This document shows, piece after piece, positions 8,010 to 15,611 of a stretch of DNA of 29,902 nucleotides. This stretch comes from a virus. The notes beneath the pieces were generated by a model that was given only the letters and a program-made list of their open reading frames with translations, had not been told where the DNA came from and searched no databases. Location of the stretch: positions 1-29,902 of IMG/VR virus record IMGVR_UViG_3300044675_001458. One strand, 5' to 3'. The first letter of the stretch is position 1; each line of letters starts with the position of its first letter. The translations under genes and the position numbers were made by a program.

Positions 8010-8803
8010 GACAAATTCCATTTACTGGTGTCTATACGATCATATTGATGAATGATCGAAATAGAAGTTCCATCAATTTGTGGAATTAATGTTTCATCCC
8101 ATGTTGGCTTTTCTATGAGACTATCTCTAAATTTATGAACACCAACTGTCCCTAAATGAACCATGAGTCCAGCTGAAGGTCTAGTCATGGCAATATTTTC
8201 AGAACCAAATTTTGTTCCCATAATAATATTAAAAGAAGATTGATCAGAAACGCCAGCAGGGTTGTGGTAACACATAGTAAAAATCAGTAAGCAAAGATCA
8301 GCAACTGCTTCTACTGTGCCACAAAGAACACCAACATTACATATTTCATTGTTTTTGAATTCTTCATGAACATAACTAAATCCTTCCATCAGATTGCCAT
8401 TTCCCCAACTTTCATCTTTATAACATATAGATTCGCTGCCGCATACTATATCTTTTTTGGTTTTCTTCATTATAGAAAGAAGTTTAGGAAATGGATCATT
8501 TGCAAAATAAACATCTCTGCTGTCGGTTATAACAACATGAGAATACTTATCTTTCACGGACATCAAGTATTTGTATTGCAACAAAAATCTCATATCGTGA
8601 GGTAATTTATTTGTTTGTAGCTTATAACCAATTCCTGTTATGCCATTTTGTTCACAGCTTTTAATCACATCATCATTAGAATTTAGCAATAAATTGCAAA
8701 CATCGTGTCCTGTATCTTTAGCAGACATATTCCATCGTTTAATTGTATTCCAATCATAACCACTAGATGTTGACAGAAATAGTTTCTTTTTAGTTTCGCT
8801 CAT
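8006..8803 (-). CDS. Putative GT-A glycosyltransferase-like protein (DxRD motif)
   Basis: The 265-aa product shows an alternating strand-helix pattern and the block HVVITDSRDVYFANDPF (89-105). This resembles the DxD strand of nucleotide-sugar-dependent transferases, with Asp-x-Arg-Asp in place of DxD. A later block, FNIIMGTKFG, and a C-terminal MVHLGTVGVHKF with a histidine near a hydrophobic strand also fit this fold. No named family was recognised. The gene starts with ATG after AAGAAAGA. A candidate promoter with consensus hexamers overlaps the end of the preceding FkbM gene. Its stop overlaps the next gene as ATGA. Transferase function is supported mainly by the motif and by the surrounding cluster. 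Confidence 0.55.
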   Translation of the reverse strand: MSETKKKLFLSTSSGYDWNTIKRWNMSAKDTGHDVCNLLLNSNDDVIKSCEQNGITGIGYKLQTNKLPHDMRFLLQYKYLMSVKDKYSHVVITDSRDVYFANDPFPKLLSIMKKTKKDIVCGSESICYKDESWGNGNLMEGFSYVHEEFKNNEICNVGVLCGTVEAVADLCLLIFTMCYHNPAGVSDQSSFNIIMGTKFGSENIAMTRPSAGLMVHLGTVGVHKFRDSLIEKPTWDETLIPQIDGTSISIIHQYDRIDTSKWNLS

Positions 8804-8826
8804 AATAAATCTTTCTTAATGTATAA

Positions 8827-8853
8827 ATTATAGTTCAAATTGTGAAATGTCAA
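8827..8853 (-). promoter_or_regulatory. Candidate sigma70-type promoter inside the island
   Basis: On the minus strand TTGACA (8853-8848) is followed after 15 nt by TATAAT (8832-8827). Both hexamers are perfect, but the spacer is short. It overlaps the last codons of the FkbM gene, and transcription would start about 17 nt before the ATG at 8803. Part of the match is forced by coding sequence, so chance is possible. If active, it would give the second half of the island its own transcript. Confidence 0.4.
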
Positions 8854-9619
8854 TGGAAATTGGAGAATCTTGGTGAATTGCTACTGCATTGTTTCCTTTA
8901 TACTGAACATTATATTTATTCTTAGTTAAAAATAAATGTAGTGCATTTTTATCAGATTTAGAATGTTCAAAGTATATTGTTGGTTTAAATTTGTTGATCG
9001 AATGTTCTGCACCCATAAACACATCTTCTTCCATTCCTTCAACATCCACTTTTAATAGGTCTATTCGTTCAAGATTTAAAGAATCAACAGTTATAAGAGG
9101 AATTGAATATGAGTCTGAATAGTCTATGGCTTGACCTATCCATTCACCATTATCTCTTTTCTTAATCTCTAGACTGCCAAATGAACTATTTTTTGAATAA
9201 TCAACTGTAGGAACATTCATGCTTCCATTTTCTTTTCCTACAGCAACATTTTTAGCAGTAACATTAAAACAATTGTTGAGTGCTATAGATCCACATAAAG
9301 CATAATAAATGTATTCTTGTGCTTCAAATGCATATACATGTCCCCATTCAGACATTAATTGGGCCCACTCAATTGTATGAACACCAATATTAGCACCACA
9401 GTCAAGAGCAATAACACCATCACCAAAAACTTCTTTGTGCTGTGTTAATATCTGTTTAGTTAAATCAATTTCGGGCATATCGTAATAACCTCTTCTCATA
9501 ATTTGACTGCCAACGCCCCAAAATGGCATTAATTCATCAAATTTATTAAGAATAAGTTTTCCATGATGTGTTTGCATTACCTGAAAAGGTTGCATATTTC
9601 TGTTTGTTTTGTTTTTCAT
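8828..9619 (-). CDS. FkbM-family methyltransferase
   Basis: This 263-aa protein has the FkbM layout. Motif I is ALDCGANIGVHT (71-82), the strand-2 acidic end is YAFEAQ (96-101), and the family signature strand LLKVDVEGMEEDVFMGAE (188-205) is present, followed by TIYFEHS (214-220). FkbM proteins are SAM-dependent O-methyltransferases found in natural-product and surface-polysaccharide clusters, where they usually methylate a sugar hydroxyl. The N-terminal 60 residues are an extra segment with no clear motif. It lies between a GT25 gene and a DxRD transferase-like gene, so methylation of the cluster's glycan is a fair inference. The acceptor is unknown. Confidence 0.88.
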   Translation of the reverse strand: MKNKTNRNMQPFQVMQTHHGKLILNKFDELMPFWGVGSQIMRRGYYDMPEIDLTKQILTQHKEVFGDGVIALDCGANIGVHTIEWAQLMSEWGHVYAFEAQEYIYYALCGSIALNNCFNVTAKNVAVGKENGSMNVPTVDYSKNSSFGSLEIKKRDNGEWIGQAIDYSDSYSIPLITVDSLNLERIDLLKVDVEGMEEDVFMGAEHSINKFKPTIYFEHSKSDKNALHLFLTKNKYNVQYKGNNAVAIHQDSPISIDISQFEL

Positions 9620-9632
9620 AAAATATCCATAA

Positions 9633-10289
9633 TTAATTTACAATAGATTCGTCCCAATATTGACCACTTAAAGAAGAAGGATGATTTAAACTTTGTGTTG
9701 CTAGGGGTGGCTGAAACCAATAATTGTTTAAAGAAAATTTCTTTACAAGGTAGTTATAATAGTGGTCTGATGGGAGATATACATTTGAGATTTCATTACA
9801 AACCTTCTGTGCAAATCTATTGCTTATACAAAAAGCATGAGTGCATCTAGAACCTCTGTCTGTTTTATAAACATTTACATTGGGAACTTGTGGTTCTCGA
9901 AGATTAAAACAACTACCGACCCAACCAATATCCCAATCTTCTGCCATTTGAGACTTATATTTGTTAAAATGTTTTATAAAATTTTTGCATAATACTGCAT
10001 CATCTTCTAATACCAATACTGATGAATACTTCTTTTCTAACATATCTTTAATTATCCAGACATGTTTAAGAGTTAAAGATTTCTCAGCAGATGTCATTTT
10101 ATTTTCTGGATGATTAATCATTGGATATTGTATAGAAATTGATAAATTGTCTATAGTATCTTTATCATAATGTTCCACAAACTGATAATTAGTTATACCA
10201 AGATCTTGTAGCTGTTTTAGTATAAATTGTTTTCTATCTGTTAGTTTAGAATAATGGCAAACATAGATTTGATCTACATGCATTTTCAT
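9633..10289 (-). CDS. Family 25 (LPS-type) glycosyltransferase
   Basis: The 218-aa product fits glycosyltransferase family 25. It has an N-terminal strand (QIYVCHYSKLTDRKQFI), the block SAEKSLTLKHVWII (67-80), where the family has G-x-x-x-C/S-x-x-S-H, and VLVLEDDA (91-98) as metal-binding acidic motif. A later LPSDHYYNYLV resembles the family's conserved 'p..D.yl'. GT25 enzymes include LPS galactosyltransferases such as LgtB and LpsA. The ATG overlaps the preceding stop as ATGA. A second GT25 is encoded at 11820-12584, so the cluster may add two similar linkages. Confidence 0.8.
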   Translation of the reverse strand: MKMHVDQIYVCHYSKLTDRKQFILKQLQDLGITNYQFVEHYDKDTIDNLSISIQYPMINHPENKMTSAEKSLTLKHVWIIKDMLEKKYSSVLVLEDDAVLCKNFIKHFNKYKSQMAEDWDIGWVGSCFNLREPQVPNVNVYKTDRGSRCTHAFCISNRFAQKVCNEISNVYLPSDHYYNYLVKKFSLNNYWFQPPLATQSLNHPSSLSGQYWDESIVN

Positions 10290-10972
10290 AAAGAATCTAT
10301 AACTTTCTTTGTTTGTTGTTCATCTCTCCAGTGTTTTTTATCTGTATATAATACATCGGACTCTGGGTGCCTAAAGTGAACATATCCATGATAATCCCAA
10401 AGATATGCCCTTGTCTTTGTTGTATCTTTATTATGATTGATAAATTCATCAGTTTTTGTGTAGATGTCATTATCCTTAAAATATTCTTTAATTGACTGAG
10501 AATATACAACAGGACCAGTTAATTCTAAAATATCATTTGTTGTTTTGTTTGTTATATTGAAGATACACTTTTCAATACAAATTTTTAAAATCTCATGATT
10601 GGGTGGATAAATTAAACACCACTGAGCAAATTTTCCATAGTTTTTTTCTCTACTAATAATTGCACAATCATCGATTATTAATTCATCTAATTTGCCATAG
10701 ATTACAGAATCTATATCCAAATAAACACCACCATGTTTAAATAAAATAAGATATCTCCATAAATCTGCTTTTGCAGCACCAACTGTTAGTGATTTATATG
10801 CCAAATAAATAGTTTGATTAAAGTTACTTTTAATAAACTCATCAATATCAGTATCATCATATAACTGATATGAATAATTAGGATTTTGTTCCATCATCAA
10901 ATTTATAGCATTTTGAATTGGTTCTGGTATATCTTTTTTGTACCAAGTTTGATAAATTATTTTTGGTATCAT
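10286..10972 (-). CDS. GT32/OCH1-like glycosyltransferase with DXD motif
   Basis: The 228-aa product begins IPKIIYQTWYKKDIPEPI, the usual start of the 'glycosyltransferase sugar-binding region containing DXD' family. It carries AAKADLWRYLILFKHGG (66-82) followed by VYLDIDSV (83-90), where Asp-Ile-Asp is the DXD metal and nucleotide-sugar site. The C-terminus has a conserved WRD-type end (KHWRDEQQ). Relatives include yeast OCH1 mannosyltransferase and bacterial capsule galactosyl- and mannosyltransferases. Sugar specificity cannot be read. It overlaps both neighbours by 4 nt, so it is translated as part of the same operon. Confidence 0.88.
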   Translation of the reverse strand: MIPKIIYQTWYKKDIPEPIQNAINLMMEQNPNYSYQLYDDTDIDEFIKSNFNQTIYLAYKSLTVGAAKADLWRYLILFKHGGVYLDIDSVIYGKLDELIIDDCAIISREKNYGKFAQWCLIYPPNHEILKICIEKCIFNITNKTTNDILELTGPVVYSQSIKEYFKDNDIYTKTDEFINHNKDTTKTRAYLWDYHGYVHFRHPESDVLYTDKKHWRDEQQTKKVIDSL

Positions 10973-11817
10973 AGTAATCTACATGCAATTTGTTTGCACA
11001 TTCCTTCCATCGAGAAGTACTCATTATACAATTTATGTGCAGTCTTTACCATTTTTTCTATTTGTTTATCAGAATAGCTGGACAATATTTCTTCTAAATC
11101 ATTTATCTGTTCTGGTTTAATCAATACACAAAATTCTGACCAATCTAATTCATCAGACCATGGTAAATAATGAGAGTCAGAAATATAAACTGGCACAGAA
11201 CCTAATTGCATGGTTTCATATAATCTAAAACTACTTTTTCCATATCCTCGTGGACATAGAGTAAATTTACTTTTACATGTAAGAGTTTTAAATAGTGTTA
11301 AATTCTTTTTTGGAACACTTGCTGCCCAATGCTGCTGAAACGAAAAAATAAAATCTTCATGATTTCCCCATTTTTGTAATAAATTATTTCTTATTGGGTG
11401 TGTCATTGATCCAACAAACGAACAAAGAATTGTCTTAGACTCATTGATAAACTTATCAGTAACCCTAGAACATATTAATGGAATGGGAATAATATTTCCT
11501 TGAGTCCTATTACCACCAGCAGAAAAAATTAATGTATCTGTTGGTAATTTTTCCATAGGTCCATCATCATGTTGGCATATAGTAAAATACTTTTTATTAG
11601 TATCAATACTATTTAAATGTGATTGAATATCTATTGACGCAACTCCATTTGCTGCATTGCAGTAAATATTTGTCCAGAAAATATCGATGTATTCTCTATC
11701 GATGTCTGTTTTATTTTCTTTCCACCAATTAGAAAAATATTCTTCCAAATAAAAACCAGTATGATATGGTGGATATACTGGATATACGGCAGGAGGTCTT
11801 AATTTATCAGTAAACAT
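10969..11817 (-). CDS. Exostosin-type (GT47-like) glycosyltransferase
   Basis: The 282-aa product has the exostosin signature at about residues 186-214: TLCPRGYGKSSFRLYE, then TMQLGSVPVYISD. Here a charged start is followed by a Gly-x-x-Pro-Val strand that binds the nucleotide part. An upstream FVGSMTHPIRNNLL matches the usual 'F.G....(R)' segment of the same family. The N-terminal 80 residues are rich in aromatic residues. In bacteria and phages such proteins sit in capsule or O-antigen clusters, and the sugar is unknown. Its start codon is 2 nt from the preceding stop, and its stop overlaps the next gene by 4 nt. Confidence 0.85.
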   Translation of the reverse strand: MFTDKLRPPAVYPVYPPYHTGFYLEEYFSNWWKENKTDIDREYIDIFWTNIYCNAANGVASIDIQSHLNSIDTNKKYFTICQHDDGPMEKLPTDTLIFSAGGNRTQGNIIPIPLICSRVTDKFINESKTILCSFVGSMTHPIRNNLLQKWGNHEDFIFSFQQHWAASVPKKNLTLFKTLTCKSKFTLCPRGYGKSSFRLYETMQLGSVPVYISDSHYLPWSDELDWSEFCVLIKPEQINDLEEILSSYSDKQIEKMVKTAHKLYNEYFSMEGMCKQIACRLL

Positions 11818-11819
11818 AA

Positions 11820-12584
11820 TTATCCCGTAATAAATTTAATGTTATCAATATATTCAACGAGTTGATCTGGCACATCATAATGAATTTCAGTTTGTACATT
11901 TTCATTTAATTTAACTTGAATGTAGTTTGGACACAGAAAAGTAACTAACCCAGATTGAATACATCTGCCAATAAAATTATCAACGGGATTAAAAAGTTGA
12001 TATTGTTTAACAAGTTCAACTAATTTTCTTGCTCCAGAATTGGTAACAATATATCCAGTTGTTCCCTCCGTTGTTTCCCAATCAAATACTCCAGGTTTCA
12101 TACTAATATTCATTCTATCTGTTGTTTTATTAAATTGTGATTTCCCTTTTGGAAAATTAGGAGAAACGCTTTGACATATTACCATATCGATGTTATCTAA
12201 ATTTTCTTCATTGGCAAATCTTTGTATTTCTTTTCCACTAAAATCTGGATCAGCATCATCTTCCAGTATAAAATATGCTTTTTTATTACTATTAATTAAA
12301 TCTAACCAAAGCAAATAATGGCTAAAGAAACAACCAACTTCACCTATTTTCATCCATCCCCGCACAGAAAACGCATCACCAATTTTCATATTGGTATTTA
12401 AATCAACACACAAATCTTTATAACAAAATGTTTTGTTATTTCTTGTTATATTTGTTTTATCAGCAGCATCAAAAAAATCAAAAGAAATGTTTTTTGATTT
12501 TAAATTGTCTTGTATTTGGTTTCTTCGAGGAGAACCAATTCTACTAATAACTTTAACTTGCAATTCATTATTTAAATAAACCAT
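11820..12584 (-). CDS. Family 25 glycosyltransferase (second copy)
   Basis: The 254-aa product has the full GT25 order. VKVISRIGSPRRNQI is the N-terminal strand with paired arginines, FDFFDAAD (35-42) follows, then GEVGCFFSHYLLW (81-93), the family's G-x-x-x-C-x-x-S-H block, and YFILEDDA (104-111), the acidic motif. A C-terminal TGYIVTNSGARKLV and PVDNFIGRC match the rest of the family. This is a clearer member than the one at 9633-10289. The ATG follows AGGAAAATCT and overlaps the preceding gene by 13 nt. It is likely to transfer a hexose to an LPS-like or protein-bound acceptor. Confidence 0.87.
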   Translation of the reverse strand: MVYLNNELQVKVISRIGSPRRNQIQDNLKSKNISFDFFDAADKTNITRNNKTFCYKDLCVDLNTNMKIGDAFSVRGWMKIGEVGCFFSHYLLWLDLINSNKKAYFILEDDADPDFSGKEIQRFANEENLDNIDMVICQSVSPNFPKGKSQFNKTTDRMNISMKPGVFDWETTEGTTGYIVTNSGARKLVELVKQYQLFNPVDNFIGRCIQSGLVTFLCPNYIQVKLNENVQTEIHYDVPDQLVEYIDNIKFITG

Positions 12585-13252
12585 AGATTTTCCTGTTTAA
12601 ATTTATTTATTTTAGTATCAATACCAACCATATGGTTATTATGAACTATAACTGCATTTAATTTTTCCCCCAGAGTATAATACACATACCCATTTGGAAA
12701 TACTTTTTGGTTCAATAATGCACATTCTTTTGCATATTCTGGTGTGCTTTGAATAATATTATTAATTAAAATTTGATCATCTTCGTCTATATTACTACCA
12801 CAAATACGAACTATAGCTTCACTAGCTGGTGTGTTATTAAACACCATAAATCCAGAACAAATAATAGAACCTGGAATATCACATTGGAATAATGTTTTGT
12901 CACTGTTCTCAATAAATTTCATCGGGTTTTGTATAAAAACAATGTCAGTATCAACCCAGCATAATGACTTATACTGTTCATGAATCTGGGAAATAAGTTT
13001 CCATTTTGACTTAACTATTTTTCTAAAATTACTATTAGGATCAAACGACCAATCTTGATATCCAGTTAGATTATTGTTTTCATAATCTCCATATAAAAAC
13101 GCACCGGGATAAGTTTTTAATCCCTCATATGAATCTTTGTCCAAACATGCAATGATAAAATCATCAGTATTGAGTCCGACAATTTTGGCGGATTTTAACA
13201 TATTCTTGCATATTTCCAAACACCCAGAATTAAGTTGAGTTAAAAATTTCAT
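12572..13252 (-). CDS. Nucleotide-diphospho-sugar transferase (GT77-like)
   Basis: The 226-aa product has the layout of the Nucleotid_trans family. SKWKLISQIHEQYKSLCWVD leads into DTDIVFIQNP (101-110), where Asp-Thr-Asp is the DXD site. GFMVFNNTP lies in the middle, and there is a C-terminal histidine strand (VIVHNNHMVGIDTKINKF) with the usual HxN/G-x-x-x-K shape. The ATG at 13252 is preferred to an in-frame GTG at 13267 because GGAG stands 9 nt upstream and the ATG overlaps the preceding stop as ATGA. A related gene is at 14091-14750. Sugar and acceptor are unknown. Confidence 0.75.
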   Translation of the reverse strand: MKFLTQLNSGCLEICKNMLKSAKIVGLNTDDFIIACLDKDSYEGLKTYPGAFLYGDYENNNLTGYQDWSFDPNSNFRKIVKSKWKLISQIHEQYKSLCWVDTDIVFIQNPMKFIENSDKTLFQCDIPGSIICSGFMVFNNTPASEAIVRICGSNIDEDDQILINNIIQSTPEYAKECALLNQKVFPNGYVYYTLGEKLNAVIVHNNHMVGIDTKINKFKQENLWFI

Positions 13253-14094
13253 TGCATTAGTCTCCACAAAGTATCATCTGCCATTTCTAAGTTCATAACT
13301 CGATTGAAATTCTCATGAACTGCGTTTAGTTTAGACTGATATAGTTCAGTAGTCAAACTATTAATATTAAATTGTGAATCTAAAACTATAATGCCATTGA
13401 TATCAAACACATCACCTATTGTTGGGCTTCCCAAATAAACAGGTATAGTTCCTGTTGCAAAACAATCGGTGATCTTTTCTGTATAGTAGTTGTCGTAGAA
13501 GTCATTCTCAACAACAACAGAAAACATATAATCCTTAAGACCATACATCTTACTCATCCAAGGTTTAGTTGGATCTGTATCAGGAAGACGAGGAGAACCA
13601 CAAGCACCACCAAAAAGGTCTAGATGATCTTTAAATCGTTCTGCATACCCATGACGAATCATATGTCCTTTAGTAATTCGTTTAGCAGACGCAACCATGC
13701 TTACTAATTTAGTTTTAGGGTATACTGAATACTGACTCTCAGGTATCCAAGGTAAATTACTGCCAGCTGAGCAATAGTGAAACACCGAAGACAAACTCAC
13801 TAGCTGTTTATCTGAGACAAATATGCGTTTAAATTTGTTTTCTAATTCTTTATAATTTTTAGCCAAAAAAATTGAAGTATCAGAAACAATAGAACGAGAC
13901 TCACATACCCAGCCATATAGATTATTCACCTCAATAGGAATTGAATCGTAATGAGGTATTGCATTGTCTATTAATACCAATGTATTTAAATTTTGATGTG
14001 GTGGAATTTCCCATTGAAAATTTTTTGGTTTGCGCGTAGAGCAAGAAGAGTGCTGAGGCTCAAACGGAAATCCCAATCCATATAAAATATTCAT
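13249..14094 (-). CDS. Family 10 glycosyltransferase (alpha-1,3/4-fucosyltransferase-like)
   Basis: The 281-aa product carries the GT10 C-terminal donor-binding domain at about 188-222: DYMFSVVVENDFYDNYYTEK, followed by ITDCFATGTIPVYLGSP. This matches the fucosyltransferase signature with FxxxxEN, YxTEK and the G-x-x-P-V/I-Y-x-G loop. An upstream SAKRITKGHMIRH with basic residues also fits. GT10 enzymes such as the Helicobacter pylori FucT use GDP-fucose. No GDP-fucose synthesis genes are visible in the window, so the donor would come from the host or from elsewhere in the phage genome. It overlaps both neighbours as ATGA. Confidence 0.85.
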   Translation of the reverse strand: MNILYGLGFPFEPQHSSCSTRKPKNFQWEIPPHQNLNTLVLIDNAIPHYDSIPIEVNNLYGWVCESRSIVSDTSIFLAKNYKELENKFKRIFVSDKQLVSLSSVFHYCSAGSNLPWIPESQYSVYPKTKLVSMVASAKRITKGHMIRHGYAERFKDHLDLFGGACGSPRLPDTDPTKPWMSKMYGLKDYMFSVVVENDFYDNYYTEKITDCFATGTIPVYLGSPTIGDVFDINGIIVLDSQFNINSLTTELYQSKLNAVHENFNRVMNLEMADDTLWRLMQ

Positions 14095-14750
14095 GAATTA
14101 ACTCGTAAGAAAGAATCACCAGGCGATTGCCACTCGATCAGCTCGTCGTTATATCCCATGCTTTTGAGTACTTCTTTTTTAGATGGCATATCAGATAATC
14201 CCATCATGAGTACCGTATTAGCAGTCTGAGCGCCAGGCCATTGGCAATATTCTTCTCCAAGAATAGCGATCTTCTTTTCTTTGAGATACTTACCCAAGCA
14301 GTGTAAAAAAGTTTCATGATCAAATAGATTGCCCTTAAGTGTTTTGACTTTTTGACATTCATCTATCCATGTTTTAACAAATTGTAAAGTCTCAATATTA
14401 TAATTGAACCAAATAGGAGATGCTTTGATTCGCACCAAATTGTTTACATCAGTAGATGCAACTGCAATGTTTACACCCAAAGTACTCAAGTTCTCAAATG
14501 CAACAGGTGGTTTGCATATGTAAGTGTCGATATCTAACCACATTAGTGGTTTCTTATGTTCCATTAACTTTGAGTATATGAAGCTAGGTTTAATTAGGCA
14601 ATTACTTTGATAACTACCTTGCGATTCGAGATGCACCACATCATATGGCAAAGAAAAACGAGTACATTCTTCAATGAATCGCTTTGCATGGTCGCTGTAG
14701 TATGTTTTTTCGTCTACATCACAAAAATAACTTATCACTTGAGTTTGCAT
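14091..14750 (-). CDS. Nucleotide-diphospho-sugar transferase-like protein (GT77-like)
   Basis: This 219-aa product is the first gene of the glycan island, beginning 11 nt after the regA stop. CLIKPSFIYSKLMEHKKPLM leads into WLDIDTYICKPP (71-82), with Asp-Ile-Asp as DXD motif. TWIDECQ and DHETFLHCL follow, and near the C-terminus there is EEYCQWPG. This is the same general plan as the protein at 12572-13252. The island's tight coupling to regA suggests transcription from the replication operon upstream. No strong Shine-Dalgarno is placed before the ATG. Assignment to the family is good, but the sugar is unknown. Confidence 0.7.
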   Translation of the reverse strand: MQTQVISYFCDVDEKTYYSDHAKRFIEECTRFSLPYDVVHLESQGSYQSNCLIKPSFIYSKLMEHKKPLMWLDIDTYICKPPVAFENLSTLGVNIAVASTDVNNLVRIKASPIWFNYNIETLQFVKTWIDECQKVKTLKGNLFDHETFLHCLGKYLKEKKIAILGEEYCQWPGAQTANTVLMMGLSDMPSKKEVLKSMGYNDELIEWQSPGDSFLRVNS

Positions 14751-14760
14751 AATATAAAGA

Positions 14761-15207
14761 TTACTTTCCGATATGATACTTAGGAATTAATTCCCATTCC
14801 TTTTTTTCCTTATAAGGAATGATTTTCAACTGTGCAATACTAAGCTGATTGTCTTTGTATTTATCTGTCAATGGGGTGAGCAATCCCCATTCTGTTAAAA
14901 GTTTTACAATTGTATTTCGTCTTCCGATATCGCTTTCGCTAGTATCAGTCTCCAACCCATCAAGAGCTAAAAGCTCCTTGAAGTGAAGTATAACATACCT
15001 TCCCCGCTTATGCAAGATATGGCAGCTTTGATATAGTTTTTTTTCTACACGAGAAGAGACACCAATGCGCGTGAGAGTTTCTTTGACTTTAAGAAAGTCA
15101 TCCTCGTGCGCTAAACTGATTTCTACTCCATACCCCTCAAAAATATCTTCCGTGTGTTCCATAGTAAAACCATTTCTATAATAATCTGACCCTTTCATTC
15201 CAGGCAC
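14761..15207 (-). CDS. regA: RegA translational repressor
   Basis: The core from VEISLAHEDDFLKVKETLTR onward matches T4 RegA closely: YQSCHILHKRGRYVILHFKE, then the RRNTIVKLLTEWGLL region, then KKEWELIPKYHIGK at the C-terminus. RegA binds near the start codons of early mRNAs and blocks translation, including that of clamp and clamp-loader genes. The order 45-44-62-regA is the T4 order. The start is unsure. The frame opens with GTG (15207) and ATG (15198), giving about 25 residues before the T4-like N-terminus. ATG 15162 gives about 11. None has a good Shine-Dalgarno sequence. In T4-like genomes gene 43 usually follows; here the glycan island does. Confidence 0.95.
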   Translation of the reverse strand: MPGMKGSDYYRNGFTMEHTEDIFEGYGVEISLAHEDDFLKVKETLTRIGVSSRVEKKLYQSCHILHKRGRYVILHFKELLALDGLETDTSESDIGRRNTIVKLLTEWGLLTPLTDKYKDNQLSIAQLKIIPYKEKKEWELIPKYHIGK

Positions 15208-15224
15208 AGATATGTAGAAAATGG

Positions 15225-15611
15225 CTACTTTTGGATGCCACCTTTGAATGTCTGACTTTTGAGCAGTTCTATGTCCTCTGCTGATAAAAGAGGTAGTACT
15301 TCCTTAGCTCGAATGTGCGAATAGTCATATGCAAGTTTTAGCATATCCAACAACTCGTTCTCTTCGTCTTTCAACCACTTGCTATATCGCTTACGCTGAC
15401 GAACCGACAGACGCAGGTAGTCGAAATGCATTCTCTTTCCAATGGAAGGAAGTTCATTCATCTGATTGCATTGCATAACCGTATCTGGAAAGTACGACAG
15501 ACACCGATTTATGATATACGGTGTATACTCCTTTTCGTTGGGGTTGTTTTCCCCCTCCAATAGGCTTTCCTTTGAGTAATTGATTGCTGTCAGGTAGTCT
15601 GTCAGTTTCAT
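15225..15611 (-). CDS. 62: Clamp loader small subunit gp62
   Basis: The 128-aa product lies exactly between gene 44 and regA, as gene 62 does in T4. It contains the segment INRCLSYFPDTVMQCNQMN, and farther on FDYLRLSVRQRKRYSKWLK, known from gp62 of marine T4-like phages. T4 gp62 is 187 aa; marine relatives have this shorter form. With four gp44 subunits, one gp62 makes the complex that loads the gp45 sliding clamp at primer-template junctions. Its ATG overlaps the gp44 stop (ATGA), so translation is coupled, which sets the ratio of the two subunits. Confidence 0.9.
   Translation of the reverse strand: MKLTDYLTAINYSKESLLEGENNPNEKEYTPYIINRCLSYFPDTVMQCNQMNELPSIGKRMHFDYLRLSVRQRKRYSKWLKDEENELLDMLKLAYDYSHIRAKEVLPLLSAEDIELLKSQTFKGGIQK

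Noticed and set aside
14885-14892. GATAAATA on the minus strand inside regA
   Set aside because: No gene start lies nearby downstream; it reads as ordinary codons (D-K-Y).
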